Shown one piece after another: positions 1 through 6,058 of a stretch of 6,058 nt of DNA (the stretch's first letter is position 1; every line of letters starts with the position of its first letter). The notes beneath the pieces are model-generated. The model was not told the DNA's origin. It worked only from the letters and a program-made list of their open reading frames with translations, and ran no database searches. Source of the DNA: Desulfurobacteriaceae bacterium (lineage in GTDB: Bacteria; Aquificota; Aquificia; Desulfurobacteriales; Desulfurobacteriaceae); contig JAMOPR010000282.1 in NCBI GenBank assembly GCA_027064485.1, forward strand, positions 1 to 6,058. The letters are read 5' to 3'. The translations under genes and the position numbers were made by a program.

Positions 1-141
1 ACAAACCTTCTGCTTACTTACCTTCTTCTCCTTTTTAAGAGAACTGGAAGGATTTACTTTTACCTCCTTTTTCAAAGGAACTTGACAGGAAGAAAAAATC
101 AAAATTCCGCCGGTTACAACCCAAATTAAACGCTTTTTCAT
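1..141 (-). CDS. Lipoprotein precursor, N-terminal part only (function unknown)
   Basis: The reading frame runs from the ATG at 141-139 leftward to the window edge, giving 47 codons without a stop; the rest lies outside. The start reads MKKRLIWVVTGGILIFSSCQ. It has a basic n-region (K2, K3, R4), a hydrophobic core (about residues 5-16) and a lipobox-like IFSSC ending at Cys19. This is a type II (lipoprotein) signal peptide, so the mature protein should carry a lipid on Cys19 and be membrane-anchored outside the cytoplasm. The -3 residue is Phe rather than the usual Leu, which is tolerated but not ideal. After Cys19 comes a Lys/Ser-rich, probably disordered tether (nine Lys between residues 24 and 45). 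A strong Shine-Dalgarno site sits five bases upstream. The gene is divergent from recG. Nothing visible identifies its function, and no family is recognised from this fragment. Confidence 0.8.
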   Translation of the reverse strand, partial: MKKRLIWVVTGGILIFSSCQVPLKKEVKVNPSSSLKKEKKVSKQKVC

Positions 142-146
142 AGACG

Positions 147-154
147 CTCCTTCC
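147..154 (-). promoter_or_regulatory. Ribosome binding site of the divergent lipoprotein gene
   Basis: On the - strand the bases read GGAAGGAG, followed by a five-base spacer (CGTCT) and the ATG at 141-139. This close match to the anti-Shine-Dalgarno sequence fixes the lipoprotein start. It also makes a short antisense reading frame by chance unlikely. Confidence 0.8.
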
Positions 155-171
155 GGTTGTTATTTTCTGAA

Positions 172-180
172 ATCATAACA
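172..180 (-). promoter_or_regulatory. Possible extended -10 promoter of the lipoprotein gene
   Basis: The - strand reads TGTTATGAT: a TATGAT hexamer (five of six matches to TATAAT) preceded by TG and one base, the extended -10 pattern. Transcription would begin near position 165, leaving a short leader before the Shine-Dalgarno site at 154-147. I found no good -35 box at normal spacing. The element overlaps the region where a -35 box for recG would lie, so the two divergent promoters may compete. This is inferred from pattern only. Confidence 0.3.
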
Positions 181-184
181 AAAC

Positions 185-201
185 TTTATCGTAAAATTTC
201 C
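185..201 (+). promoter_or_regulatory. Probable recG promoter core (17-base word, copy 1)
   Basis: The bases TTTATCGTAAAATTTCC contain TAAAAT at 192-197, a five-of-six match to the bacterial -10 hexamer. Exactly the same 17 bases occur at 2679-2695 in front of carB, at a similar distance from that start codon. This recurrence is the main support for a regulatory role. A weak -35 candidate, CTGAAA, lies at 167-172 with a long 19-base spacer. Transcription would start around 203-206, leaving a leader of about 20 bases before recG. The sequence could instead be a binding site for a regulator shared by the two genes. Confidence 0.5.
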
Positions 202-213
202 CTTGTAAAGAAC

Positions 214-217
214 GGAG
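214..217 (+). promoter_or_regulatory. Ribosome binding site that sets the recG start
   Basis: GGAG followed by the five-base spacer AAATC precedes the ATG at 223. The alternative in-frame TTG at 157 has no purine-rich site upstream and lies before the presumed promoter core, so the ATG is preferred. Confidence 0.7.
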
Positions 218-222
218 AAATC

Positions 223-2673
223 ATGAAAGAAACGCTAAAGCGTTTGAAAAACCTGTTAAACCTCCTGACGCAGGACAATTTCAAGTATTATCACAGAGTT
301 AAAAATCCCCATCTCACCCTCCAAACCCTACTATCCCAACTCCTTCCCTACCTTGACGAAAAGAGAAAAAAATGGACAGAAAAAGCGATAAACCTCCTCA
401 AAAGCTACGATTCCCTTGCAGAAGAAGACAAGAAAAAACTAATTAAGGAACTCCACAGAGTAATAACTTTTAAATTCTTGGAAGAGGAAATAGAAAAAGA
501 TATTAAAAAAGAGCAACCTGCCGAACGGATAATTGCAGAAGCAGAAAAGCTCCAAAAAAAGAAAAGCTATCCAATAAAAGCGTTCTTCCAACCGATAGAA
601 AAAGTAAAAGGCATAACGGAAAAACGCATAAAAAGGCTTAAAAAGTTAGGCATAAACACCGTTTTAGATGCAATCTACTACCTTCCATACCGATACGAAG
701 ACAGAACCAGCGTAATAAAAATGTCCCAGCTAAAACCTAACACAACCGCTCTCGTAAAAGGCAAAGTAACTGCCGTTTCTGTTATTGAAACTTCAAAGAA
801 AAAGAAAAAACTCCTCAAAGCCATCCTCTACGACAAAACCGGCTACGTGAACCTTATCTTCCTTCAGGAAAAAGTAATCAACTACTACAAAACAATCCTT
901 TCAAAAGCAAAAGAACTAAACAAAGAAGTTTTAGCTTACGGAAACGTCAAAAGAGAAATCGGCGGATACTCAATGATTCACCCAGAAATTGAAGTTTTAG
1001 ATAAAAACAAAAAACTCTCGAAACTTGGCAAAATCCTCCCCATCTACCACACCGCCGAAGGATTAAATCAAACAACCGTCAGAAAAGACGTCCAATCAGT
1101 AGCAAAGCAGGTAATCCCCTTTCTCCCCGAATACCTCCCTGAAGAGATAATTAAGAAATACAAATTTCCCAAATCCTACGAAGCCTTTTGGAACGTTCAC
1201 TTCCCATCAGACGAAGACGCAAACGCTCTCCTTGAATTCAAAAGCCCTTCACAGAAAAGAGTCATATTTGACGAACTGTTCCTGTTTCAGTTAGCTCTCG
1301 CCCTACACAAAAGAAAAATAAAAGAAGAAAAAGGCATTTCTTTTTCCATAACTGAATCCCTCATAGATGAATTCAAAAAGCACCTACCCTTTAAACTCAC
1401 AAACGCTCAAGAAAGAGTTTTAAAAGAAATCGTAGAAGATATGAAATCGCCAGAACCCATGAACAGGCTCGTTCAGGGAGACGTAGGAAGCGGTAAAACA
1501 GTCGTCGCAGCAGCAGCCGCTTTCTTTGCGGCAAAAGGAGGATATCAAACGGCAGTAATGGCACCAACAGAAATTTTAGCCAACCAGCACTTTAAAAAGT
1601 TTAACGAATTTCTAAAACCTTTCGGTGTTAGAGTAGGACTTTTAACCGGCTCAATGACCAAAAAAGAAAAAGAAACCGTTTATAGAGCAATAAAAGAAGG
1701 CTTTCTGCAAGTAATTGTAGGCACCCACGCTCTTATACAGGAAAACGTAGAATTCAAAAACTTGGGATTAACGATAGTAGATGAACAACACCGGTTCGGC
1801 GTAAAACAGCGCCTTGCTTTAAGGAAAAAGGGCAGTATGCCAGACACTTTGGTCATGACGGCAACGCCTATCCCGCGAACTTTAGCCATGACAGCCTACG
1901 GAGACCTTGATATTTCCGTAATAGACGAACTGCCCGCAGGCAGAAAGCCGATAAAAACAAAAATCATTTTTGACGACGAAAGAGAAAAACTCATTAACTT
2001 TCTTAAAAAAGAACTTTCAGCGGGCAACCGCGCTTACATCGTTTACCCTCTCATAGAAGAATCGGAAAAGCTCGAACTGAAAGCTGCAACAGAAATGTTC
2101 CACTACTGGGAAGAAAAGCTAAAAGGCTTCAGCGTTGGACTGCTGCACGGCAGGATGAAGCAGGAAGAAAAAGATGCCGTTATGGAAAAGTTCAAAGCTG
2201 GCGAGTATCAGGTATTGGTTTCAACAACCGTTATAGAAGTCGGCGTTGACGTCCCGGAAGCCACCGTAATGGTAATAGAACACGCCGAACGCTTCGGTCT
2301 TGCACAGCTCCACCAGTTGAGAGGTAGAGTGGGCAGAGGAAACAGACAGTCCTACTGCTTTTTAGTAACCTCGCGCAAAGTGGGAGAAGATGCAGTCAAA
2401 AGACTAAGAGTTTTAGAGGAAACAACAGACGGATTTAAAATAGCAGAGGCAGACCTAAAGTTTAGAGGCCCCGGCGAAATCTTCGGCACAAGGCAGTCAG
2501 GACTTGGCGATTTTAAAGTAGCAGACCTAACAAGAGATTTTGAACTTCTTAAAATAGCAAGGAAAGAAGCTCAAGAATTAATAGAAAAGGATAACCTTTC
2601 AAACTATCCGGACTTAAAAGAACTCTTAGAACAGCGCTTTGGCGAAAAGTTTGAACTGATTGAATCAGGATAA
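223..2673 (+). CDS. recG: ATP-dependent DNA helicase RecG, with N-terminal extension
   Basis: RecG is a cytoplasmic superfamily 2 double-strand DNA translocase that reverses stalled replication forks and acts on Holliday and other branched junctions. From the ATG at 223 the protein has 816 residues, against 693 in E. coli. The excess is mostly a Lys/Glu-rich, probably helical N-terminal extension of about 120 residues, like that known in Thermotoga maritima RecG. Next comes the wedge region with its OB fold, starting near VKGITEKR (128-135) and running to about 260. The helicase motifs follow: LTNAQ (392-396), Walker A GDVGSGKT (419-426, Lys425), APTEILANQH (447-456), VGTHALIQ (499-506), DEQH (520-523), MTATPIPRT (545-553), LLHGRM (640-645), TTVIEVGVDVP (668-678) and QLRGRVGRG (698-706). 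The RecG-specific translocation element RFRGPGE-type loop is present as FRGPGEIFGTRQSG (747-760). All key residues look intact, so the enzyme should be active. It is divergent from a lipoprotein gene and 48 bases upstream of carB. Its TAA stop is at 2671-2673, with no terminator hairpin after it. Confidence 0.97.
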   Translation: MKETLKRLKNLLNLLTQDNFKYYHRVKNPHLTLQTLLSQLLPYLDEKRKKWTEKAINLLKSYDSLAEEDKKKLIKELHRVITFKFLEEEIEKDIKKEQPAERIIAEAEKLQKKKSYPIKAFFQPIEKVKGITEKRIKRLKKLGINTVLDAIYYLPYRYEDRTSVIKMSQLKPNTTALVKGKVTAVSVIETSKKKKKLLKAILYDKTGYVNLIFLQEKVINYYKTILSKAKELNKEVLAYGNVKREIGGYSMIHPEIEVLDKNKKLSKLGKILPIYHTAEGLNQTTVRKDVQSVAKQVIPFLPEYLPEEIIKKYKFPKSYEAFWNVHFPSDEDANALLEFKSPSQKRVIFDELFLFQLALALHKRKIKEEKGISFSITESLIDEFKKHLPFKLTNAQERVLKEIVEDMKSPEPMNRLVQGDVGSGKTVVAAAAAFFAAKGGYQTAVMAPTEILANQHFKKFNEFLKPFGVRVGLLTGSMTKKEKETVYRAIKEGFLQVIVGTHALIQENVEFKNLGLTIVDEQHRFGVKQRLALRKKGSMPDTLVMTATPIPRTLAMTAYGDLDISVIDELPAGRKPIKTKIIFDDEREKLINFLKKELSAGNRAYIVYPLIEESEKLELKAATEMFHYWEEKLKGFSVGLLHGRMKQEEKDAVMEKFKAGEYQVLVSTTVIEVGVDVPEATVMVIEHAERFGLAQLHQLRGRVGRGNRQSYCFLVTSRKVGEDAVKRLRVLEETTDGFKIAEADLKFRGPGEIFGTRQSGLGDFKVADLTRDFELLKIARKEAQELIEKDNLSNYPDLKELLEQRFGEKFELIESG

Positions 2674-2678
2674 ACGAA

Positions 2679-2695
2679 TTTATCGTAAAATTTCC
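2679..2695 (+). promoter_or_regulatory. Probable carB promoter core (17-base word, copy 2)
   Basis: TTTATCGTAAAATTTCC is repeated exactly from 185-201. It contains TAAAAT at 2686-2691 as the likely -10 hexamer and lies wholly in the 48-base recG-carB gap. A -35-like TTGAAT occurs at 2660-2665 in the last recG codons, with a long 20-base spacer. The element ends 26 bases before the carB start codon; copy 1 ends 21 bases before recG. It suggests that carB can be transcribed independently of recG, although read-through from recG is also possible because no terminator separates them. Confidence 0.5.
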
Positions 2696-2710
2696 GTAAC
2701 ATAGAAAAGT

Positions 2711-2715
2711 GGAGG
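2711..2715 (+). promoter_or_regulatory. Ribosome binding site that supports the TTG start of carB
   Basis: GGAGG, in the context GTGGAGGT, lies six bases before the TTG at 2722. It is a strong Shine-Dalgarno match at good spacing. It supports use of the rare TTG start, which gives the MPKR start seen in other CarB proteins. Confidence 0.8.
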
Positions 2716-2721
2716 TTCCCG

Positions 2722-5700
2722 TTGCCAAAAAGAGAAGACCTCAAAAAAATCCTCATTATCGGCTCAGGTCCAATAGTTATCGGACAGGCAGCTGAATTTG
2801 ACTATTCCGGAACTCAAGCCTGCAAGGCGTTAAAAGAGGAAGGGTATGAAGTCGTTTTAGTCAACTCCAACCCTGCAACGATAATGACAGACCCAGAAAT
2901 AGCAGATAAAACTTACATAGAACCGCTAACCGTTGAAGTTTTAGAAAAAATAATAGAAAAAGAACACCCCGACGCTCTTTTGCCAACTGTTGGCGGTCAA
3001 ACCGCCCTTAACTTAGCCGTAGAACTTTACGAAGCCGGCATTTTAGATAAATTCGGCGTTGAGCTAATTGGAGCAAACGTTGAAGCGATAAAAAAAGCTG
3101 AAGATAGAGAGCTCTTTAAAGAAGCAATGCTCAAAATCGGTCTTGAAGTCCCCAAAAGCGGTCTTGCAAGGTCTTTAGAAGAAGCAATGGAAATTGTCCG
3201 TGAAGTTGGGCTTCCTGCAATCATCCGTCCGGCATTTACCTTAGGTGGAGAAGGTGGCGGCGTTGCTTACAACATAGAAGAGTTCAAAGAAATTGCTAAA
3301 AGGGGATTAGATGCAAGTCCCATAAACGAAATCCTTATTGAAGAGAGCGTGCTAGGCTGGAAAGAATTTGAGCTTGAGGTAATGAGGGACTTGAACGACA
3401 ACGTTGTTATTATTTGTTCTATTGAAAACGTTGACCCGATGGGTGTTCACACGGGAGACTCCATAACCGTTGCACCTGCTCAAACGCTCACAGACAAAGA
3501 ATACCAAATGCTGAGAGATGCCGCCATAGCGATAATAAGAGAAATCGGAGTAGAAACCGGCGGTTCAAACGTTCAGTTTGCCGTAAATCCGGAAAATGGA
3601 AGAATAATCGTTATTGAAATGAACCCAAGAGTTTCTCGTTCTTCTGCTCTTGCTTCAAAGGCAACGGGATTCCCGATAGCAAAGATAGCAGCAAAGTTAG
3701 CAGTAGGCTACACTTTGGACGAACTACCAAACGACATAACGAAAAAAACGCCAGCTTCTTTCGAACCCGCCATTGATTACTGCGTTGTAAAGTTTCCCCG
3801 CTGGGCTTTCGAAAAGTTTCCCGAAGCAGACCCGACTCTCACAACCCGTATGAAGTCCGTCGGCGAAGTAATGGCAATCGGCAGAACTTTTAAAGAAGCA
3901 CTACTGAAAGCCATAAGGTCTCTTGAAATAGGAAGGTATGGATTACTGCTAAAAGGCGCAGAGAAATTATCCGATGAAGAACTCGAAAGTAAAATTGCCG
4001 TTCCAAATGCAGATAGAATCTGGTTTATTGCTGAAGCTTTAAGGAGAGGCTGGAGTTTAGACAAACTCTACTCTCTCTGCCAGATTGATAAATGGTTTTT
4101 GCACAACATAAAGCAAATAGTAGAACTTGAAAAGGAAATTAAGAAATACAAAAACGTAGAAGAACTACCAGAAGAGGTTTTGAGGTTTGCGAAGAAGTGG
4201 GGATTTTCAGACAGATACATTGCAGAACTTCTCAATACAGACGAAAAATCAGTCAGAGAAAGACGCAAAAAGACAACTCCTGTCCTCTACAAAACGGTTG
4301 ATACCTGCTCTGGAGAATTTGAAGCCTATACTCCCTACTACTACTCCACTTACGATGGAAGAGAATGCGAGGCAAATCCTTCAAGTAAAAAGAAAGTCAC
4401 TGTCTTCGGCTCTGGTCCCAACCGCATAGGTCAGGGTGTAGAGTTTGACTACTGCTGCGTTCATGCCGTATGGGCTTTAAGGGAGTTAGGCTACGAAGCC
4501 CATATGGTCAACTGCAACCCGGAAACCGTTTCAACAGACTACGACACCTCAGACAAACTCTTCTTTGAGCCCCTCACCCTTGAAGACGCTCTAAACATCG
4601 TTGAAAAAGAAAAACCAGAAGGCGTAATAGTTCAGTTTGGCGGTCAAACACCGTTAAAACTCTCCGTCCCCTTAGAAAAAGAAGGAGTGAAAATATTAGG
4701 AACTTCCTCTGAAAGTATCGACATAGCAGAGGATAGAGAAAGATTCAGAAAACTCCTGAACGAATTGGGTTTAAAACAGCCGCCTTCTGGAATTGCACGC
4801 TCTCTTGAAGAAGCCGAAAAAGTAGCAGAAGAAATTGGATTTCCAATACTGATGCGCCCCTCCTACGTCTTGGGCGGCAGAGCAATGAGAATCGTTTACA
4901 GCATGGAAGAACTGAGAAACTATATGGAAGAAGCCGTTGAAGTATCGGAAGAGAAACCTGTTCTCATAGATAAATTCCTTGAAGACGCAGTAGAGTTTGA
5001 CGTTGACGCTGTCTGCGACGGTAAAGAAGTAATAATCGGCGGCGTCATGGAACATATAGAAGAAGCAGGAATACATTCCGGTGACAGCGCCTGTGTCCTT
5101 CCAACCTTTTCCGTTCCAAAAGAAATCGTAGAAAAGATGAAAGAAATCACACGAAAAATCGCCCTCAAACTCAACGTTAAAGGGTTGATAAACATCCAGT
5201 TTGCAGTAAAAGACGGCGAAATATACATCATTGAGGTAAATCCAAGAGCTTCCAGAACAGTTCCGTTTGTCAGTAAAGCAACCGGGGTAGAACTTGCCAA
5301 AATAGCAACGAAAGTTGCCATGGGCAAAACGTTAAAAGAATTAGGAGTTAAAGAGGTTGAACCCAAATACTACTCTGTAAAAGAATCGGTCTTTCCATTT
5401 AACAGATTCCCAGAAGTTGACCCGGTTCTCTCACCAGAGATGAAGTCAACAGGCGAAGTAATGGGAATAGATAAAAATTTAGGAATAGCCTTTTACAAAG
5501 CTCAACTTGCAGCCGGCTCAAGGCTTCCGATAGACCCATCAAAAGGAAAAGTATTCATAAGCGTTAAGGATAAAGACAAGCCAAAGGTTTACTCTATAGC
5601 CGAAAAACTGCACAAGTTGGGATTCAAAATTGTTTCAACGGAAGGAACATACAAGTTTCTGAAAGAAAAAGGAATTCCCGTAGAATTAGTTTACAAGATT

Positions 5701-5952
5701 CAGGAAGGAAGAAGACCAAACATCGGCGACCTAATCAAAAACGGTGAAATAATCCTAATTATAAACACACCAACAGGAATGAAGTCAAAGAAAGACGCTG
5801 TCAGTATTAGAAGATTGGCAGTTAACTACAACATCCCTTATTACACAACAATAAGAGGTGCTCAAGCAGCAGTAATGGCAATAGAATCAATGAAAAAACA
5901 TCAACTATCAGTTAAGTCACTCCAAGAATACTATGCTCAGGAGGTTAAATAG
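2722..5952 (+). CDS. carB: Carbamoyl-phosphate synthase large subunit (single-chain CarB)
   Basis: CarB makes carbamoyl phosphate from bicarbonate, two ATP and ammonia delivered from glutamine by CarA; the product feeds pyrimidine and arginine synthesis in the cytoplasm. The protein has 1076 residues (E. coli 1073) and aligns over its full length, including the MPKR start from a TTG codon. It has the expected internal duplication: half one begins at [13 protein letters not shown] (10-22), half two at [12 protein letters not shown] (561-572). The first ATP-grasp site keeps R129, R169, E215, Q285, E299, N301 and R303 in E. coli numbering; the second keeps R672, R712, E758, Q826, E838, N840 and R842. 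The oligomerisation linker covers roughly 400-550. The C-terminal allosteric (MGS-like) domain, about 934-1076, retains S947, K953, T973, T976, K992, N1015, Y1040 and T1042, the counterparts of E. coli effector-site residues. Control by UMP, IMP or ornithine is therefore plausible. carA is not in the window. The next gene starts one base after the TAG stop. Confidence 0.98.
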   Translation: MPKREDLKKILIIGSGPIVIGQAAEFDYSGTQACKALKEEGYEVVLVNSNPATIMTDPEIADKTYIEPLTVEVLEKIIEKEHPDALLPTVGGQTALNLAVELYEAGILDKFGVELIGANVEAIKKAEDRELFKEAMLKIGLEVPKSGLARSLEEAMEIVREVGLPAIIRPAFTLGGEGGGVAYNIEEFKEIAKRGLDASPINEILIEESVLGWKEFELEVMRDLNDNVVIICSIENVDPMGVHTGDSITVAPAQTLTDKEYQMLRDAAIAIIREIGVETGGSNVQFAVNPENGRIIVIEMNPRVSRSSALASKATGFPIAKIAAKLAVGYTLDELPNDITKKTPASFEPAIDYCVVKFPRWAFEKFPEADPTLTTRMKSVGEVMAIGRTFKEALLKAIRSLEIGRYGLLLKGAEKLSDEELESKIAVPNADRIWFIAEALRRGWSLDKLYSLCQIDKWFLHNIKQIVELEKEIKKYKNVEELPEEVLRFAKKWGFSDRYIAELLNTDEKSVRERRKKTTPVLYKTVDTCSGEFEAYTPYYYSTYDGRECEANPSSKKKVTVFGSGPNRIGQGVEFDYCCVHAVWALRELGYEAHMVNCNPETVSTDYDTSDKLFFEPLTLEDALNIVEKEKPEGVIVQFGGQTPLKLSVPLEKEGVKILGTSSESIDIAEDRERFRKLLNELGLKQPPSGIARSLEEAEKVAEEIGFPILMRPSYVLGGRAMRIVYSMEELRNYMEEAVEVSEEKPVLIDKFLEDAVEFDVDAVCDGKEVIIGGVMEHIEEAGIHSGDSACVLPTFSVPKEIVEKMKEITRKIALKLNVKGLINIQFAVKDGEIYIIEVNPRASRTVPFVSKATGVELAKIATKVAMGKTLKELGVKEVEPKYYSVKESVFPFNRFPEVDPVLSPEMKSTGEVMGIDKNLGIAFYKAQLAAGSRLPIDPSKGKVFISVKDKDKPKVYSIAEKLHKLGFKIVSTEGTYKFLKEKGIPVELVYKIQEGRRPNIGDLIKNGEIILIINTPTGMKSKKDAVSIRRLAVNYNIPYYTTIRGAQAAVMAIESMKKHQLSVKSLQEYYAQEVK
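5939..5946 (+). promoter_or_regulatory. Ribosome binding site inside the carB 3' end for the next gene
   Basis: AGGAGGTT lies within the last codons of carB, seven bases before the ATG at 5954. It is a near-ideal Shine-Dalgarno sequence. Together with the one-base gap between the carB stop and the next start, it points to cotranscription and probable translational coupling. Confidence 0.8.
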
Positions 5953-5953
5953 T

Positions 5954-6058
5954 ATGGCTGAAGAAAAAAAAGAGCAGAATCCTCAAGAACAGCAACAGCA
6001 GCAGCAACAAGTAATCGTAGGGAGTATGCCATATAGAGTTTCCATGGCTGAAGTGGAT
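5954..6058 (+). CDS. Unidentified protein with glutamine-rich N-terminus, 5' part only
   Basis: The frame is open for 35 codons from the ATG at 5954 to the window edge. The first residues are charged (MAEEKKEQ), followed by a glutamine tract: Q11, then E12, then seven Gln at 13-19, encoded by mixed CAA and CAG. A more ordinary sequence begins at VIVGSMPYRVSMAEVD (20-35), probably the start of the folded domain. There is no signal peptide or membrane segment in the visible part, so a cytoplasmic protein is likely. The strong Shine-Dalgarno site inside carB and the one-base gap show that it belongs to the carB transcript. I do not recognise the family from this fragment. Alternative in-frame ATGs at 6026 and 6044 lack comparable ribosome sites. 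Confidence 0.75.
   Translation, partial: MAEEKKEQNPQEQQQQQQQVIVGSMPYRVSMAEVD

Noticed and set aside
1680..1889. Open frame of 69 codons on the - strand inside recG
   Set aside because: It covers the antisense of the DEQH and TATPIPR helicase motifs, whose conservation fully explains the DNA.
2674..2721. Possible terminator between recG and carB
   Set aside because: No GC-rich hairpin followed by a T run is present. The only inverted repeat nearby (2656-2668) has a one-base centre and lies inside recG, so it cannot form a normal terminator stem-loop.
3777..4064. Open frame of 95 codons on the - strand inside carB
   Set aside because: It is antisense to conserved carB sequence and very Ser-rich, so it is best explained as a shadow.
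4187..4429. Open frame of 80 codons on the + strand in another frame within carB
   Set aside because: It overlaps the conserved carB linker and start of the second half, shows no recognisable domain, and carB continues through it without a frameshift.
4771..5076. Open frame of 101 codons on the - strand inside carB
   Set aside because: Its Phe/Tyr/Cys-rich composition is typical of an antisense shadow of the second ATP-grasp domain.
4920..5366. Open frame of 148 codons on the - strand inside carB
   Set aside because: It lies wholly opposite a strongly conserved carB region, is Ser/Thr-rich as expected for a shadow of Glu/Lys-rich codons, and has no recognisable domain or independent support.
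2722..5952. Internal similarity of the two carB halves as a recent duplication or repeat
   Set aside because: The two-fold structure is the ancient duplication shared by all CarB proteins and is not detectable as a recent DNA repeat.

Overview
The window holds two complete, well-conserved bacterial housekeeping genes on the + strand, recG then carB. They are flanked by two genes cut off by the window edges: a small lipoprotein gene on the - strand at the left, and a glutamine-rich protein of unknown function on the + strand at the right. The DNA is moderately AT-rich and the proteins are rich in Lys and Glu. RecG also carries a long N-terminal extension. Together these suggest a thermophilic bacterium. 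My best guess is Aquificota, possibly Desulfurobacteriaceae, but this rests on composition and protein style only and is not proven.

Layout: positions 1-141 (-) encode the first 47 residues of a lipoprotein precursor with a clear Shine-Dalgarno site. Positions 142-222 form a compact divergent intergenic region with probable promoters facing both ways. Positions 223-2673 (+) encode RecG of 816 residues from the ATG with a good ribosome site; an upstream in-frame TTG at 157 is less likely. Positions 2674-2721 form a 48-base gap with a second copy of the 17-base promoter-like word found upstream of recG. Positions 2722-5952 (+) encode a full-length single-chain CarB that starts at TTG. From 5954 (+) the next gene begins one base after the carB stop, with its Shine-Dalgarno site inside the end of carB. 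No stretch over 300 bases lacks a gene.

Functionally, RecG remodels stalled replication forks and recombination intermediates, while CarB makes carbamoyl phosphate for pyrimidine and arginine synthesis. There is no obvious biochemical link between them, and the promoter-like element in front of carB suggests it can be transcribed on its own. The small glutaminase subunit gene carA is not in the window. I see no mobile element, CRISPR array, RNA gene or convincing novel system here. The most interesting non-coding signal is the exact 17-base word shared by the recG and carB upstream regions.
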